Positions 1 through 5,748 of a DNA stretch of 8,762 nt are shown here, piece by piece (position 1 is the stretch's first letter; each line of letters opens with the position of its first letter). This stretch comes from Caldisericota bacterium (GTDB lineage Bacteria > Caldisericota > Caldisericia > B22-G15). Location: the NCBI GenBank assembly GCA_003648245.1, contig QMOO01000042.1, positions 1-8,762 of the forward strand, read 5' to 3'. A program made the position numbers and the translations under genes. The notes under the pieces are model-generated. The model was given only the letters and a program-made list of their open reading frames with translations, was not told the DNA's origin and did no database searches.

Positions 1-299
1 ATGTAAAAAACAGAATAGCCAAACATCAGAAAACTAAAGGAAAAATAGAAGGCGGTTATAAGTTCCACAATAAGGTATTTTGGTGAAATTTTGCTACCGC
101 AATATCGACATTTTCCTCTGAGAAGTATATAGGATAAAATAGGAATAAGATCATACCATGCCAGTTGATGATTACATTTAGGACAAAAAGATCTTTTTTT
201 ATAGATGGATATTTTTCTTGGAATTCTATAGATGAGAGCATTTAAGAAGCTACCAACTATTGCTCCAAGCAAAAAGTTGAAAGCAATATTAAGAATCAC
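1..299 (-). CDS. pilD: Prepilin peptidase (type IV leader peptidase), N-terminal part, cut by window edge
   Basis: Membrane aspartic peptidase that cleaves, and in many members N-methylates, type IV pilin-like precursors at the inner membrane. The 99 visible residues show the family N-terminus: a hydrophobic first helix with G-x-x-x-GSFLN (residues 12-20), IYRIP (23-27), then two CxxC pairs, CPKC (39-42) and CRYC (64-67), around WYDLIPILSYILLRGKCR. The Cys-bearing cytoplasmic loop is typical of bifunctional enzymes. The catalytic aspartates lie beyond the window. The start is a GTG at 297-299, the only plausible one; it overlaps the stop of the upstream COG1579 gene by 11 bp and follows an AAAGGAAG ribosome site inside that gene. 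It is thus probably translated from the tRNA/COG1579 transcript. Its presence implies that pili, a pseudopilus or a competence apparatus exists elsewhere in the genome. Confidence 0.93.
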   Translation of the reverse strand, partial: MILNIAFNFLLGAIVGSFLNALIYRIPRKISIYKKRSFCPKCNHQLAWYDLIPILSYILLRGKCRYCGSKISPKYLIVELITAFYFSFSFLMFGYSVFY

Positions 300-1017
300 T
301 CTCTAAATCTTCCTTTCTTAATAGCAATCGATTACAATTCTCGCATGTTACTGAAAATTGAGTATTTTTCAATATGGATGTGATTCTTGTTGGTAAGACT
401 ATTCCACATTCTGTACATTTTCTATCGTAGACAATTGATACAGGTTTTCTTCTGAATCTTAAGAAATTCTTACGGTAAAAAGAAAGAGCAGGTTCTGGTA
501 TCTTTTTTAAAAGGCTCTCTCTTTTATCTTTAAGCTCTTGAAGTTTATTTTTACTTTTCTGAGCTTCTTCCAGGATTTGTTTTTCATCCTTCTCTGACTC
601 TATCTTCTTCTCCTCAAAATCAATTTTTAACTGAGCAAGCTTTTTTTTAGCATCCTCAATCCAGTCAATTGTTTTTATTAAATTTTCCTCGAGTCTCCCT
701 CTTTTTCTAGCAATTGTTTTTATTTCTATTTGAGTTGCATGAACCTGCTTTTCTGAAACTTTCCTTCCTGAAAGAGAATCTTTGAGCTTCTCTTCTTTTT
801 TATTAAGCTCTTCTATCTCAGCCCCAATATTCTTCGCCTCGATCTCTTTTTCCCTTATTTCATTAGAGAAGGATTTTATATCGTTCTCAAATTCCTCCAA
901 CTCTTCCTGAATTTTTTTAATCTCTCTTTCTATGTTCCTGTTTTCAATTAAAAAAATTTCATTATCTATTCTTTGCAATTTGTAGAGAAGAACAACATGA
1001 CTTTTTAGCATTTGCAT
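289..1017 (-). CDS. Coiled-coil protein with C-terminal C4 zinc ribbon (COG1579/DUF164 family)
   Basis: A 242-residue protein. Residues ~10-175 are almost entirely Lys/Glu-rich heptad-like helix, forming a long coiled-coil hairpin. A C-terminal zinc ribbon follows, with Cys201-x2-Cys204 and Cys225-x2-Cys228 and the family phrase CTECGIVLP. This matches the COG1579 family, which includes Helicobacter HP0958/FlgZ and Chlamydia CT398. Those relatives are linked to sigma-54, flagellar or secretion functions and RNA binding; the role here is unknown. The start chosen is ATG at 1015-1017, preceded by AAGGA. A longer in-frame start at 1077 would translate the tRNA gene (MAHNHRVLGSNPSG) and is not real. 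A second ATG lies two codons in. The gene begins 11 nt after the tRNA CCA end and overlaps pilD by 11 bp, so tRNA, COG1579 and pilD look like one transcription unit. Confidence 0.88.
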   Translation of the reverse strand: MQMLKSHVVLLYKLQRIDNEIFLIENRNIEREIKKIQEELEEFENDIKSFSNEIREKEIEAKNIGAEIEELNKKEEKLKDSLSGRKVSEKQVHATQIEIKTIARKRGRLEENLIKTIDWIEDAKKKLAQLKIDFEEKKIESEKDEKQILEEAQKSKNKLQELKDKRESLLKKIPEPALSFYRKNFLRFRRKPVSIVYDRKCTECGIVLPTRITSILKNTQFSVTCENCNRLLLRKEDLESDS

Positions 1018-1028
1018 TATTTTTCCTT

Positions 1029-1103
1029 TGGTGGGCCCGCTAGGATTCGAACCTAGAACCCGGTGGTTATGAGCCACCTGCTCTACCGTTGAGCTACGGG
1101 CCC
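1029..1103 (-). tRNA. tRNA with CAU anticodon; probably tRNA-Ile2 (lysidine-modified CAU), otherwise elongator tRNA-Met
   Basis: The 75-nt cloverleaf folds cleanly: 7-bp acceptor stem GGGCCCG/CGGGCCC, D arm GCTC/GAGC with a short 7-nt loop, anticodon stem GGTGG/CCACC around loop CTCATAA (anticodon CAT), T arm CTAGG/CCTAG around TTCGAAT, discriminator A and an encoded 3' CCA. The fully paired G1-C72 rules out initiator tRNA. The acceptor stem carries C4-G69 and C5-G68, which are recognition pairs for the lysidine synthase TilS in tRNA-Ile2, as in the E. coli and B. subtilis genes. Elongator tRNA-Met of those species lacks this pair combination. I therefore lean to tRNA-Ile(k2CAU), which decodes AUA, a codon used heavily in this window. 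The class call is inference; the tRNA itself is certain. Confidence 0.96.
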
Positions 1104-1226
1104 TAACATCCTTATTATATTACAAAAATTTTACCATTGTCAACAATAAATCAATTACTAATTACAGTTCTTACAGCTCAGCCTATGAATTATTCTACCT
1201 GAAAGTTAAAAATCAATTTCTCTGTT
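1104..1226. other. Intergenic stretch between lipoprotein gene 3' end and tRNA, with a hexamer direct repeat
   Basis: This 123-bp gap holds the tRNA promoter and, upstream of it, the direct repeat TTACAG-TTC-TTACAG (1162-1176, 9-bp period). I see no convincing hairpin plus T-run that would end the lipoprotein transcript, so readthrough into the tRNA unit is possible. Confidence 0.5.
1114..1143 (-). promoter_or_regulatory. Sigma-70-type promoter of the tRNA / COG1579 / pilD unit
   Basis: On the minus strand a perfect TTGACA (1138-1143) is separated by 18 bp from a perfect TATAAT (1114-1119). The predicted start near 1107 leaves only about four nucleotides before the tRNA 5' end at 1103. It is the only -35/-10 pair in the window with both boxes at full consensus, as expected for a stable-RNA gene. 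Confidence 0.85.
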
Positions 1227-2717
1227 TTAATCAGCCTCCTCTATATATAAAGGCGTATCGTCGATATTTATAGATAAAATACCGTTATTAGTAAATTTCA
1301 TACTTTCTTTTCCAAATGCATCTATAACTTTTACTTTATTCCATCCTATATTCATTTCAAAAAAAGTTTTAGGTTCGTTTTCTCCATAAAAGGGGTCTCT
1401 CCTCTCCCACACTACATATTTTATACTTCCATCATCCATGGTCAATTTGAACAAATAAATGTCTTTGTTATCTGTTTTTAATCTTTCTACATTTCCAACA
1501 TTGCCAATATGGTGAATCATTCTCTGATAACAAAAGTAAGAGGGTAATTTCTTCCATCCACGAGGGTTCATTAAGCGCATTTTTCCGAAGATAATATCTG
1601 TTCCTGAAGATTTAAGGTTCCAATACCACATTTCCCTTATGCCGGTAGAAAGAATAATTATATGCCTCTGTATCAAATCCTTAAAGTGTATTCTGTTTCT
1701 TTTTTCCTCCAGCTCTTTGGAAGTATCTGGAAGAAACATATCTATCTGAGGAGGAATTAATTCATTCTTCCTCATTTTTTCATAGACAAACTTCAAGATT
1801 TTATATGGAACTATACCTGTTTCTTTTATCTCCTCTAATTGTTCTTCTGTGAGCTCTAATTCTCCACTTTTTACCATCTCTTCAAATGTGATCTTTGTGT
1901 CGTTTAGAAACTTTTTAAAATCATCAGAAAATTCTCTTGGATCTGGGCCACCAAATTCCGTAGTTACAATAGGCTTTTCATATCCATTTTTTAACATCTC
2001 ATCTCTAAACCACTTTACTCTTAGAGGAATGTCGTACATATCCTTATATAAACGAATGTCTAATATATCAAAGTAATCCCTCATGTTTTCAACAACATAC
2101 TCAAAGAATTTCCTATTTGTTGGTGCTCCACGTTTAAACTCACCATTGTTATTAACACCAATTACGATGGCATCTGGCTGAACAGATTTTACTGCTTCAT
2201 AGAATATCTTCTGAATCTCAACATACTCTTTAGCTTTGTCTTTTGGAAAATGGTGAACTGATGCAGGTTCAGTATCTCTTTGCCAATAGGTGATTTTTCC
2301 ACCAGTATGCTTTACCAGATTTACAATGAATTCTCTGTATTTTTCCTCGCACTCTTTACATTTAAGTGTTGAACCCTTACGAGATTCATTGTTTGTGCAC
2401 CAACCATCTGTGAAGATGTTCAATAGAGCTTTATCATCTGGACCAATTTGATTTAAATACTCATCCACTCTTTCCCAGTTATATACACCTTCACTGGGTT
2501 CAATTTCACTCCAGTAAAAAGAAACCTTTGTTCTATTCACTCCAAGATCATGTATATAATCCATAAAATTATCGAGGTTCTTTGATCCTTCCCCAAAAGC
2601 TATACCAAAAGGACTGGATGTGTTTTTTCTATTGAAGTTTTCAGGAATATCTCCAATACACCCCTCTATGAGAATTATTCCAATGATCAAAATTGCTACA
2701 AAAATTGTCTTTTTCAT
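1227..2717 (-). CDS. Lipoprotein with clan GH-A-like glycoside hydrolase barrel
   Basis: 496 residues. A signal peptide (residues 1-19, KK then a hydrophobic core) ends in the lipobox LIEGC with Cys20 as lipid anchor, so the protein is exported and membrane-tethered. Residues ~37-400 resemble a TIM-barrel glycosidase of clan GH-A: W-x-x-IEPSEG-x-YNW (69-81), the putative acid/base Glu150 in RDTEP, the putative nucleophile Glu254 in VTTEFGG, and a late YWNLKS strand. A charged helical insertion (~260-345) precedes the last strands. The C-terminal ~90 residues look like the small all-beta domain that often follows such barrels. The residue before the acid/base Glu is Thr149, where clan members usually have Asn. 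The substrate is unknown and no sugar genes are nearby. The start is fixed by a strong AAAGGAGG site (2725-2732) 7 nt upstream of ATG. The gene is single, divergent from acpS. Confidence 0.75.
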   Translation of the reverse strand: MKKTIFVAILIIGIILIEGCIGDIPENFNRKNTSSPFGIAFGEGSKNLDNFMDYIHDLGVNRTKVSFYWSEIEPSEGVYNWERVDEYLNQIGPDDKALLNIFTDGWCTNNESRKGSTLKCKECEEKYREFIVNLVKHTGGKITYWQRDTEPASVHHFPKDKAKEYVEIQKIFYEAVKSVQPDAIVIGVNNNGEFKRGAPTNRKFFEYVVENMRDYFDILDIRLYKDMYDIPLRVKWFRDEMLKNGYEKPIVTTEFGGPDPREFSDDFKKFLNDTKITFEEMVKSGELELTEEQLEEIKETGIVPYKILKFVYEKMRKNELIPPQIDMFLPDTSKELEEKRNRIHFKDLIQRHIIILSTGIREMWYWNLKSSGTDIIFGKMRLMNPRGWKKLPSYFCYQRMIHHIGNVGNVERLKTDNKDIYLFKLTMDDGSIKYVVWERRDPFYGENEPKTFFEMNIGWNKVKVIDAFGKESMKFTNNGILSINIDDTPLYIEEAD

Positions 2718-2731
2718 AATACATCCTCCTT

Positions 2732-2755
2732 TACATGGAATACATGCGTTTTATA
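2732..2755 (-). promoter_or_regulatory. Possible promoter and direct-repeat operator of the lipoprotein gene
   Basis: A TATAAA -10-like box (2750-2755, minus strand) precedes the direct repeat TACATG-GAA-TACATG (2732-2746, plus-strand reading), which runs up to the AAAGGAGG ribosome site. No good -35 is visible. The repeat could bind a regulator or be chance; this is a weak call. Confidence 0.3.
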
Positions 2756-2788
2756 AGTTTTGTTACAAAATAGGAATTTGAAATCAGC

Positions 2789-2794
2789 TATAAT
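2789..2794 (+). promoter_or_regulatory. -10 box of acpS, placed for a leaderless mRNA
   Basis: An exact TATAAT lies 6 nt upstream of the acpS ATG at 2801, so the usual start distance puts +1 on the A of ATG. There is no Shine-Dalgarno sequence between box and start. A matching -35 at 16-18 bp is not evident. Confidence 0.55.
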
Positions 2795-2800
2795 TAATAT

Positions 2801-3172
2801 ATGATAATTGGAATAGGAATTGATATTCTAAATATTAAAAGATTTAGAAAAAAAATTAAAGAAAACCCATCTCTGTTGAAAAGGATTCTTACACAAAAAG
2901 AAATTGAATTATTTAAGGAGTTTAATGATCCTATTCCCCACCATGCAGGAAGATTTGCTATTAAGGAAGCAATAATTAAAGCAGGGAAGGAAAAATTGAA
3001 CATAAAAGGGTTTAAAGATATTGAAATTCTTAAAAGTTCGGATGGCAGTCCCCTTATAACAAAACCCACAGATTATAATCTTCATGTAAGCCTATCGCAT
3101 GAAGAAAGTATTGTTGTTGCAATAGCTATTCTAGAAGATAATCAATCAAACTCACTCTCAGATGGAAGGTAG
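2801..3172 (+). CDS. acpS: Holo-[acyl-carrier-protein] synthase
   Basis: Transfers 4'-phosphopantetheine from CoA to the serine of apo-acyl carrier protein, activating it for fatty acid synthesis in the cytoplasm. The 123-residue length and motifs fit AcpS: MIIGIGIDI at the N-terminus with Asp8, RFAIKEAIIKA (51-61) with Glu56 (the Mg/CoA-binding Asp and Glu of the family), and VSLSHEE (96-102) with His100. The start is secure because family members begin at this phrase. No ribosome site precedes it; an exact TATAAT lies 6 nt upstream. The last ~13 residues extend past the conserved fold, and the final 31 bp overlap the convergent radical SAM gene. It stands alone on its strand, divergent from the lipoprotein gene. 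Confidence 0.95.
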   Translation: MIIGIGIDILNIKRFRKKIKENPSLLKRILTQKEIELFKEFNDPIPHHAGRFAIKEAIIKAGKEKLNIKGFKDIEILKSSDGSPLITKPTDYNLHVSLSHEESIVVAIAILEDNQSNSLSDGR

Positions 3173-4095
3173 AACTCCTTTCCTCTGTATTTTATTTTTT
3201 TAACTCGTCCTTGCTTAAGCAACCTGTTTAAAGAATTTAATAGTTTATCCCTTTCAAAGCCTTTAATTGATTTAAGAATCTGATCTATGCGTAGTGGATG
3301 TCTTCGTGTAAGAAAAAGTATTGCTTCTTCAGGAGTTCCGAATTCCCTACCCTCAAATATACCCTGCTCTTCAAGGTTTATAAATATTGCATTTTTAAGA
3401 ATTCTCTTTGCCTTTTCAATCTCCTTTTCGCTCGGTATTTTAACCCATTCTTCAGCGGGAGGTCTTATAGGTACATTCACATAAACTTTATCAGGCGAGA
3501 TTTTTTCAAGAAAATTTTTTATTTTCAACAATTCTTCCTCTTTATCATTCAAGCCTTTAACAAGCATTATCTCAATCCATATTTCTCCTTTATATTCTTT
3601 CCTTAAGTTTATAAATCCATTTACAATATCAGCGAGCTTAATTCCTTCAAAAGGTCTATTTATTAACCTAAAGATTTCTTCTGATCCTGCATCCAGGGTT
3701 GGTGATATGACATGAAATGGTATAACTTCTCTTCTTACTTCTTCATGCATAAGCAAAGCTCCATTCGTTATTAGTGCTGTTTTTATATCTGTAAACTCTC
3801 TTACTTTCTGTATTAAATATCCTATATCTTTTGACAAAAGAGGTTCTCCTTCTCCTACAAAAGTAATATAGTCAATCTCGTTATTAAACTCATTAACAGC
3901 CTCTTTAATCTCTGAGAGTATCAAATCTTTTTTAAAAAAACTTCTTCTTTCGTTTATAAAATTTTTAGTTCTACCAAGTTGGCAATAAACGCACGAGTAG
4001 TTGCAGGTTTTTAGTGGTATTGGATTAACCCCCAGAGATCTACCAAAACGCCTCGAAGGTACAGGTCCATAAACAAACTTGAAATTTTTTTTCAT
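3142..4095 (-). CDS. Radical SAM protein of the COG0731 (TYW1-related) family with C-terminal winged-helix-like domain
   Basis: 317 residues. The N-terminus has the family signature YGPVPSRRFGRSLG (9-22), followed by the 4Fe-4S/SAM motif Cys31-x3-Cys35-x2-Cys38 in KTCNYSCVYCQLGRT and the SAM-contacting GEGEP (81-85). A TIM-barrel core extends to ~250. Residues ~253-314 look like a winged helix (TPEEAILFLTRRHPLRIDQI ... GRVKKIKYRGKEFYL). COG0731 is named after archaeal/eukaryotic wyosine synthase TYW1, but bacterial members like this one have no settled function and wyosine synthesis should not be assumed. The start is supported by the conserved N-terminal phrase. It lacks a Shine-Dalgarno site, and TATAAT ends 6 nt before ATG. 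It is divergent from ndk, and its tail overlaps acpS. Confidence 0.9.
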   Translation of the reverse strand: MKKNFKFVYGPVPSRRFGRSLGVNPIPLKTCNYSCVYCQLGRTKNFINERRSFFKKDLILSEIKEAVNEFNNEIDYITFVGEGEPLLSKDIGYLIQKVREFTDIKTALITNGALLMHEEVRREVIPFHVISPTLDAGSEEIFRLINRPFEGIKLADIVNGFINLRKEYKGEIWIEIMLVKGLNDKEEELLKIKNFLEKISPDKVYVNVPIRPPAEEWVKIPSEKEIEKAKRILKNAIFINLEEQGIFEGREFGTPEEAILFLTRRHPLRIDQILKSIKGFERDKLLNSLNRLLKQGRVKKIKYRGKEFYLPSESEFD

Positions 4096-4101
4096 AATTT
4101 A

Positions 4102-4130
4102 ATTATAGATTCATATATAATTAAACTCAA
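4102..4130 (-). promoter_or_regulatory. Promoter of the radical SAM gene, predicted leaderless transcript
   Basis: On the minus strand TTGAGT (4125-4130) is followed after 17 bp by an exact TATAAT (4102-4107), and 6 nt later by the ATG (4093-4095). Predicted +1 is the A of the start codon. The -35 overlaps the start of the ndk ribosome site on the other strand. Confidence 0.7.
4116..4121 (+). promoter_or_regulatory. -10 box of ndk
   Basis: An exact TATAAT on the plus strand; a start 7 nt downstream, near 4128, would begin the mRNA right at the AAGGAGG ribosome site (4129-4135), giving a leader of only ~13 nt. No clear -35 is visible. It lies inside the spacer of the divergent radical SAM promoter, so the two probably compete for polymerase. 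Confidence 0.5.
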
Positions 4131-4140
4131 GGAGGAAAAA

Positions 4141-4542
4141 ATGGAGAGAACTTTGCTTATATTAAAACCGGATGCTTTTAGGAGAGGTTTAGTAGGAGAA
4201 ATAATAAAAAGAGTAGAGCTTAAAGGATTTAAGATCATTAATATGAAGTTTGAACGTCTTTCAAAAGAAAAAGCTGAGAGGTTCTATGCCGAACACAAAG
4301 GTAAGGATTTTTTTAATGATCTTATAAGCTATATCACTTCTGGACCTATACTGGCCATAGAATTGGAAGGTAAAAATGCAATTAAGATGCTTAGGATTCT
4401 TATAGGAGCGACAGATCCAATTGAAAGAGAGATGGGCTCCATAAGAGGTGATTTCTCTCTGGATATTACTGAAAATCTGGTTCATGCCTCAGATTCAGAA
4501 GAAAGTTTTACAAGGGAGAAGAAAATAATCTTCGGACTGTAA
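4141..4542 (+). CDS. ndk: Nucleoside diphosphate kinase
   Basis: Moves the gamma-phosphate from ATP to nucleoside diphosphates through a phosphohistidine intermediate, balancing (d)NTP pools in the cytoplasm. The 133-residue length is normal. It starts with the family phrase ERTLLILKPDA (2-12), contains MGSIRGDFS (98-106), and has the active-site His115 in NLVHASDS (112-119), so all key elements are present. ATG 4141 follows a strong AAGGAGG (4129-4135). It is divergent from the radical SAM gene and 57 bp upstream of ilvE on the same strand; cotranscription with ilvE is possible but a weak promoter candidate lies in between. Confidence 0.97.
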   Translation: MERTLLILKPDAFRRGLVGEIIKRVELKGFKIINMKFERLSKEKAERFYAEHKGKDFFNDLISYITSGPILAIELEGKNAIKMLRILIGATDPIEREMGSIRGDFSLDITENLVHASDSEESFTREKKIIFGL

Positions 4543-4547
4543 AAGGG

Positions 4548-4575
4548 TTTACTTTTTTTCTTATTATTATAAAAT
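4548..4575 (+). promoter_or_regulatory. Weak candidate promoter upstream of ilvE
   Basis: TTTACT (4548-4553), a 16-bp T-rich spacer and TAAAAT (4570-4575) would start a transcript just before the AAGGAGG site (4588-4594) of ilvE. In such AT-rich sequence this could be chance. No terminator hairpin is seen after ndk, so readthrough from ndk is the alternative. Confidence 0.3.
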
Positions 4576-4599
4576 AATGTGAAAAGTAAGGAGGAAGTT

Positions 4600-5520
4600 A
4601 TGCCTATAAAGGAAGCTAAACTTATCTGGATGGATGGAAAGATGGTTCCATGGTGGAATGCAAAAATACATGTTCTTTCCCATGTTGTTCATTATGGCTC
4701 TGGTGTATTTGAGGGAATAAGAAGTTACAACACAAATAGAGGTCCTGAAATCTTTAGATTGACAGATCACTTAAAAAGGCTCTACAACTCTGCAAAAATT
4801 TACAGAATGGAAATTCCATATTCTCTGGAGGAACTAAAAGAAGCTACAAAAGAAGTCATAAAAAAGAATGAATTAAAGTCTGCTTATATAAGACCTATAG
4901 TTTTTAGGGGTTATGGAACAATAAGTCCTACAGGAAAAGGTTCACCAATTCAAGTAGCTATTATAGCTTTTGAATTTGGAAGATATCTGGGTGAGGAGGA
5001 GTTTAAAAGGGGTCTCGATGTTATGATTTCATCATGGCGGAAGTTTGCTCCAGATACGATACCAGCTATGGCTAAAGCAAGCGGAAATTATCTTAATTCA
5101 TCCCTGGTAGGGCTTGAGGCAGCAGAGTATGGATTCAAAGAAGGTATTTTACTTGATAATTTTGGTTTTTTGAGTGAGGGAAGTGGAGAAAATATCTTCC
5201 TTATAAAAGATAGAATTTTATTTACACCACCTATATCAGCATCTATACTGGTTGGAATAACAAGAGACTCAATTATAAAAATAGCAAAAGATATGGGGCT
5301 TGAGGTAAGGTTTGAATTTATTCCAAGAGAGATGATATATGTTGCAGACGAGCTCTTCTTTGTTGGAACTGCTGCAGAGGTTACACCGATAAGAAGTGTT
5401 GATAAGATACCTATTGGAAAAGGAACTGCAGGAGAGATAACACTTGCAATTCAAAAGAAATTTTTAGATATAGTGGAGGGTAGAGAGGAAGATAAGTATG
5501 GCTGGCTTGAGTATGTATAA
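4600..5520 (+). CDS. ilvE: Branched-chain amino acid aminotransferase (fold-type IV PLP enzyme)
   Basis: Transfers the amino group between glutamate and the 2-keto acids of Leu, Ile and Val, the last step of their synthesis. The 306-residue length is that of bacterial IlvE. Visible motifs are IWMDGKMVPW (9-18), HYGSGVFEGIRSY (31-43), YIRPIVFRGYG (96-106), PLP-binding Lys159 in PAMAKASGNYLNS, EGSGENIF (193-200), and the late FFVGTAAEVTPI. The FEGIRSY and GSGENIF phrasing favours IlvE over D-amino acid aminotransferase or aminodeoxychorismate lyase. The start is ATG 4600 with AAGGAGG (4588-4594) 5 nt upstream. An in-frame GTG at 4579 would put the ribosome site inside the coding region and is rejected. 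No other ilv/leu genes are present. It converges with the membrane-protein gene, whose stop lies 6 bp away. Confidence 0.93.
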   Translation: MPIKEAKLIWMDGKMVPWWNAKIHVLSHVVHYGSGVFEGIRSYNTNRGPEIFRLTDHLKRLYNSAKIYRMEIPYSLEELKEATKEVIKKNELKSAYIRPIVFRGYGTISPTGKGSPIQVAIIAFEFGRYLGEEEFKRGLDVMISSWRKFAPDTIPAMAKASGNYLNSSLVGLEAAEYGFKEGILLDNFGFLSEGSGENIFLIKDRILFTPPISASILVGITRDSIIKIAKDMGLEVRFEFIPREMIYVADELFFVGTAAEVTPIRSVDKIPIGKGTAGEITLAIQKKFLDIVEGREEDKYGWLEYV

Positions 5521-5526
5521 CTAATT

Positions 5527-5748
5527 CTACCAGATAAGAAAGATAATCCCTAACGCTATTAAGACAATTGAGACTGAAAGGTATATAAGTTTCCTTCTTG
5601 ACTTAGAGAAAAGAGAATATATTAAAAGAGATCCTCCTGATACAATCAGTACCCAGGAAATAGTACTAAATTTAGTTCCGGCTAAAATTTCTGAGTCCCC
5701 CTCCTTTTTTCCTGGTGGTGCTATAGGTAAAAAGGAAAAAAGAATCAT
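5527..5748 (-). CDS. Small two-helix membrane protein, unknown function
   Basis: A 73-residue protein that I do not recognise. It has two hydrophobic segments, ~31-47 and ~54-72, joined by a basic loop SKSRRK (48-53), and a short hydrophobic start (1-10) followed by a polar stretch. By the positive-inside rule the basic loop suggests a hairpin with both termini outside. It is likely real: its ATG abuts the TAA of the NIF3-family gene, and a perfect AAGGAGG (5755-5761) inside the last codons of that gene is spaced 6 nt from the start, so translation is coupled. Its own stop is 6 bp from the ilvE stop on the other strand. Its role, and any link to the NIF3 protein, are unknown. Confidence 0.7.
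   Translation of the reverse strand: MILFSFLPIAPPGKKEGDSEILAGTKFSTISWVLIVSGGSLLIYSLFSKSRRKLIYLSVSIVLIALGIIFLIW

Noticed and set aside
56..241. Open frame for a 61-residue protein on the minus strand
   Set aside because: It lies in another frame of the clear prepilin peptidase reading frame, which carries both CxxC pairs.
1018..1077. In-frame N-terminal extension of the COG1579 protein starting at 1077
   Set aside because: The extra 20 residues are a translation of the tRNA gene and its CCA; the ATG at 1017 has a proper ribosome site.
1849..2076. 75-residue plus-strand open frame
   Set aside because: It lies opposite the lipoprotein gene, has no recognisable family and no ribosome site; it is a shadow.
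2794..3069. 91-residue minus-strand open frame opposite acpS
   Set aside because: Hydrophobic antisense translation of an AT-rich gene; acpS on the other strand has all its motifs.
3164..3201. Possible intrinsic terminator after acpS
   Set aside because: The stem is 6 bp including a G-U pair, and the T-run starts about 8 nt too far downstream; the T-run is also explained by Lys codons of the radical SAM gene.
4579..4599. GTG start seven codons upstream for ilvE
   Set aside because: It would place the AAGGAGG ribosome site inside the coding sequence, and the family N-terminus fits the ATG at 4600.
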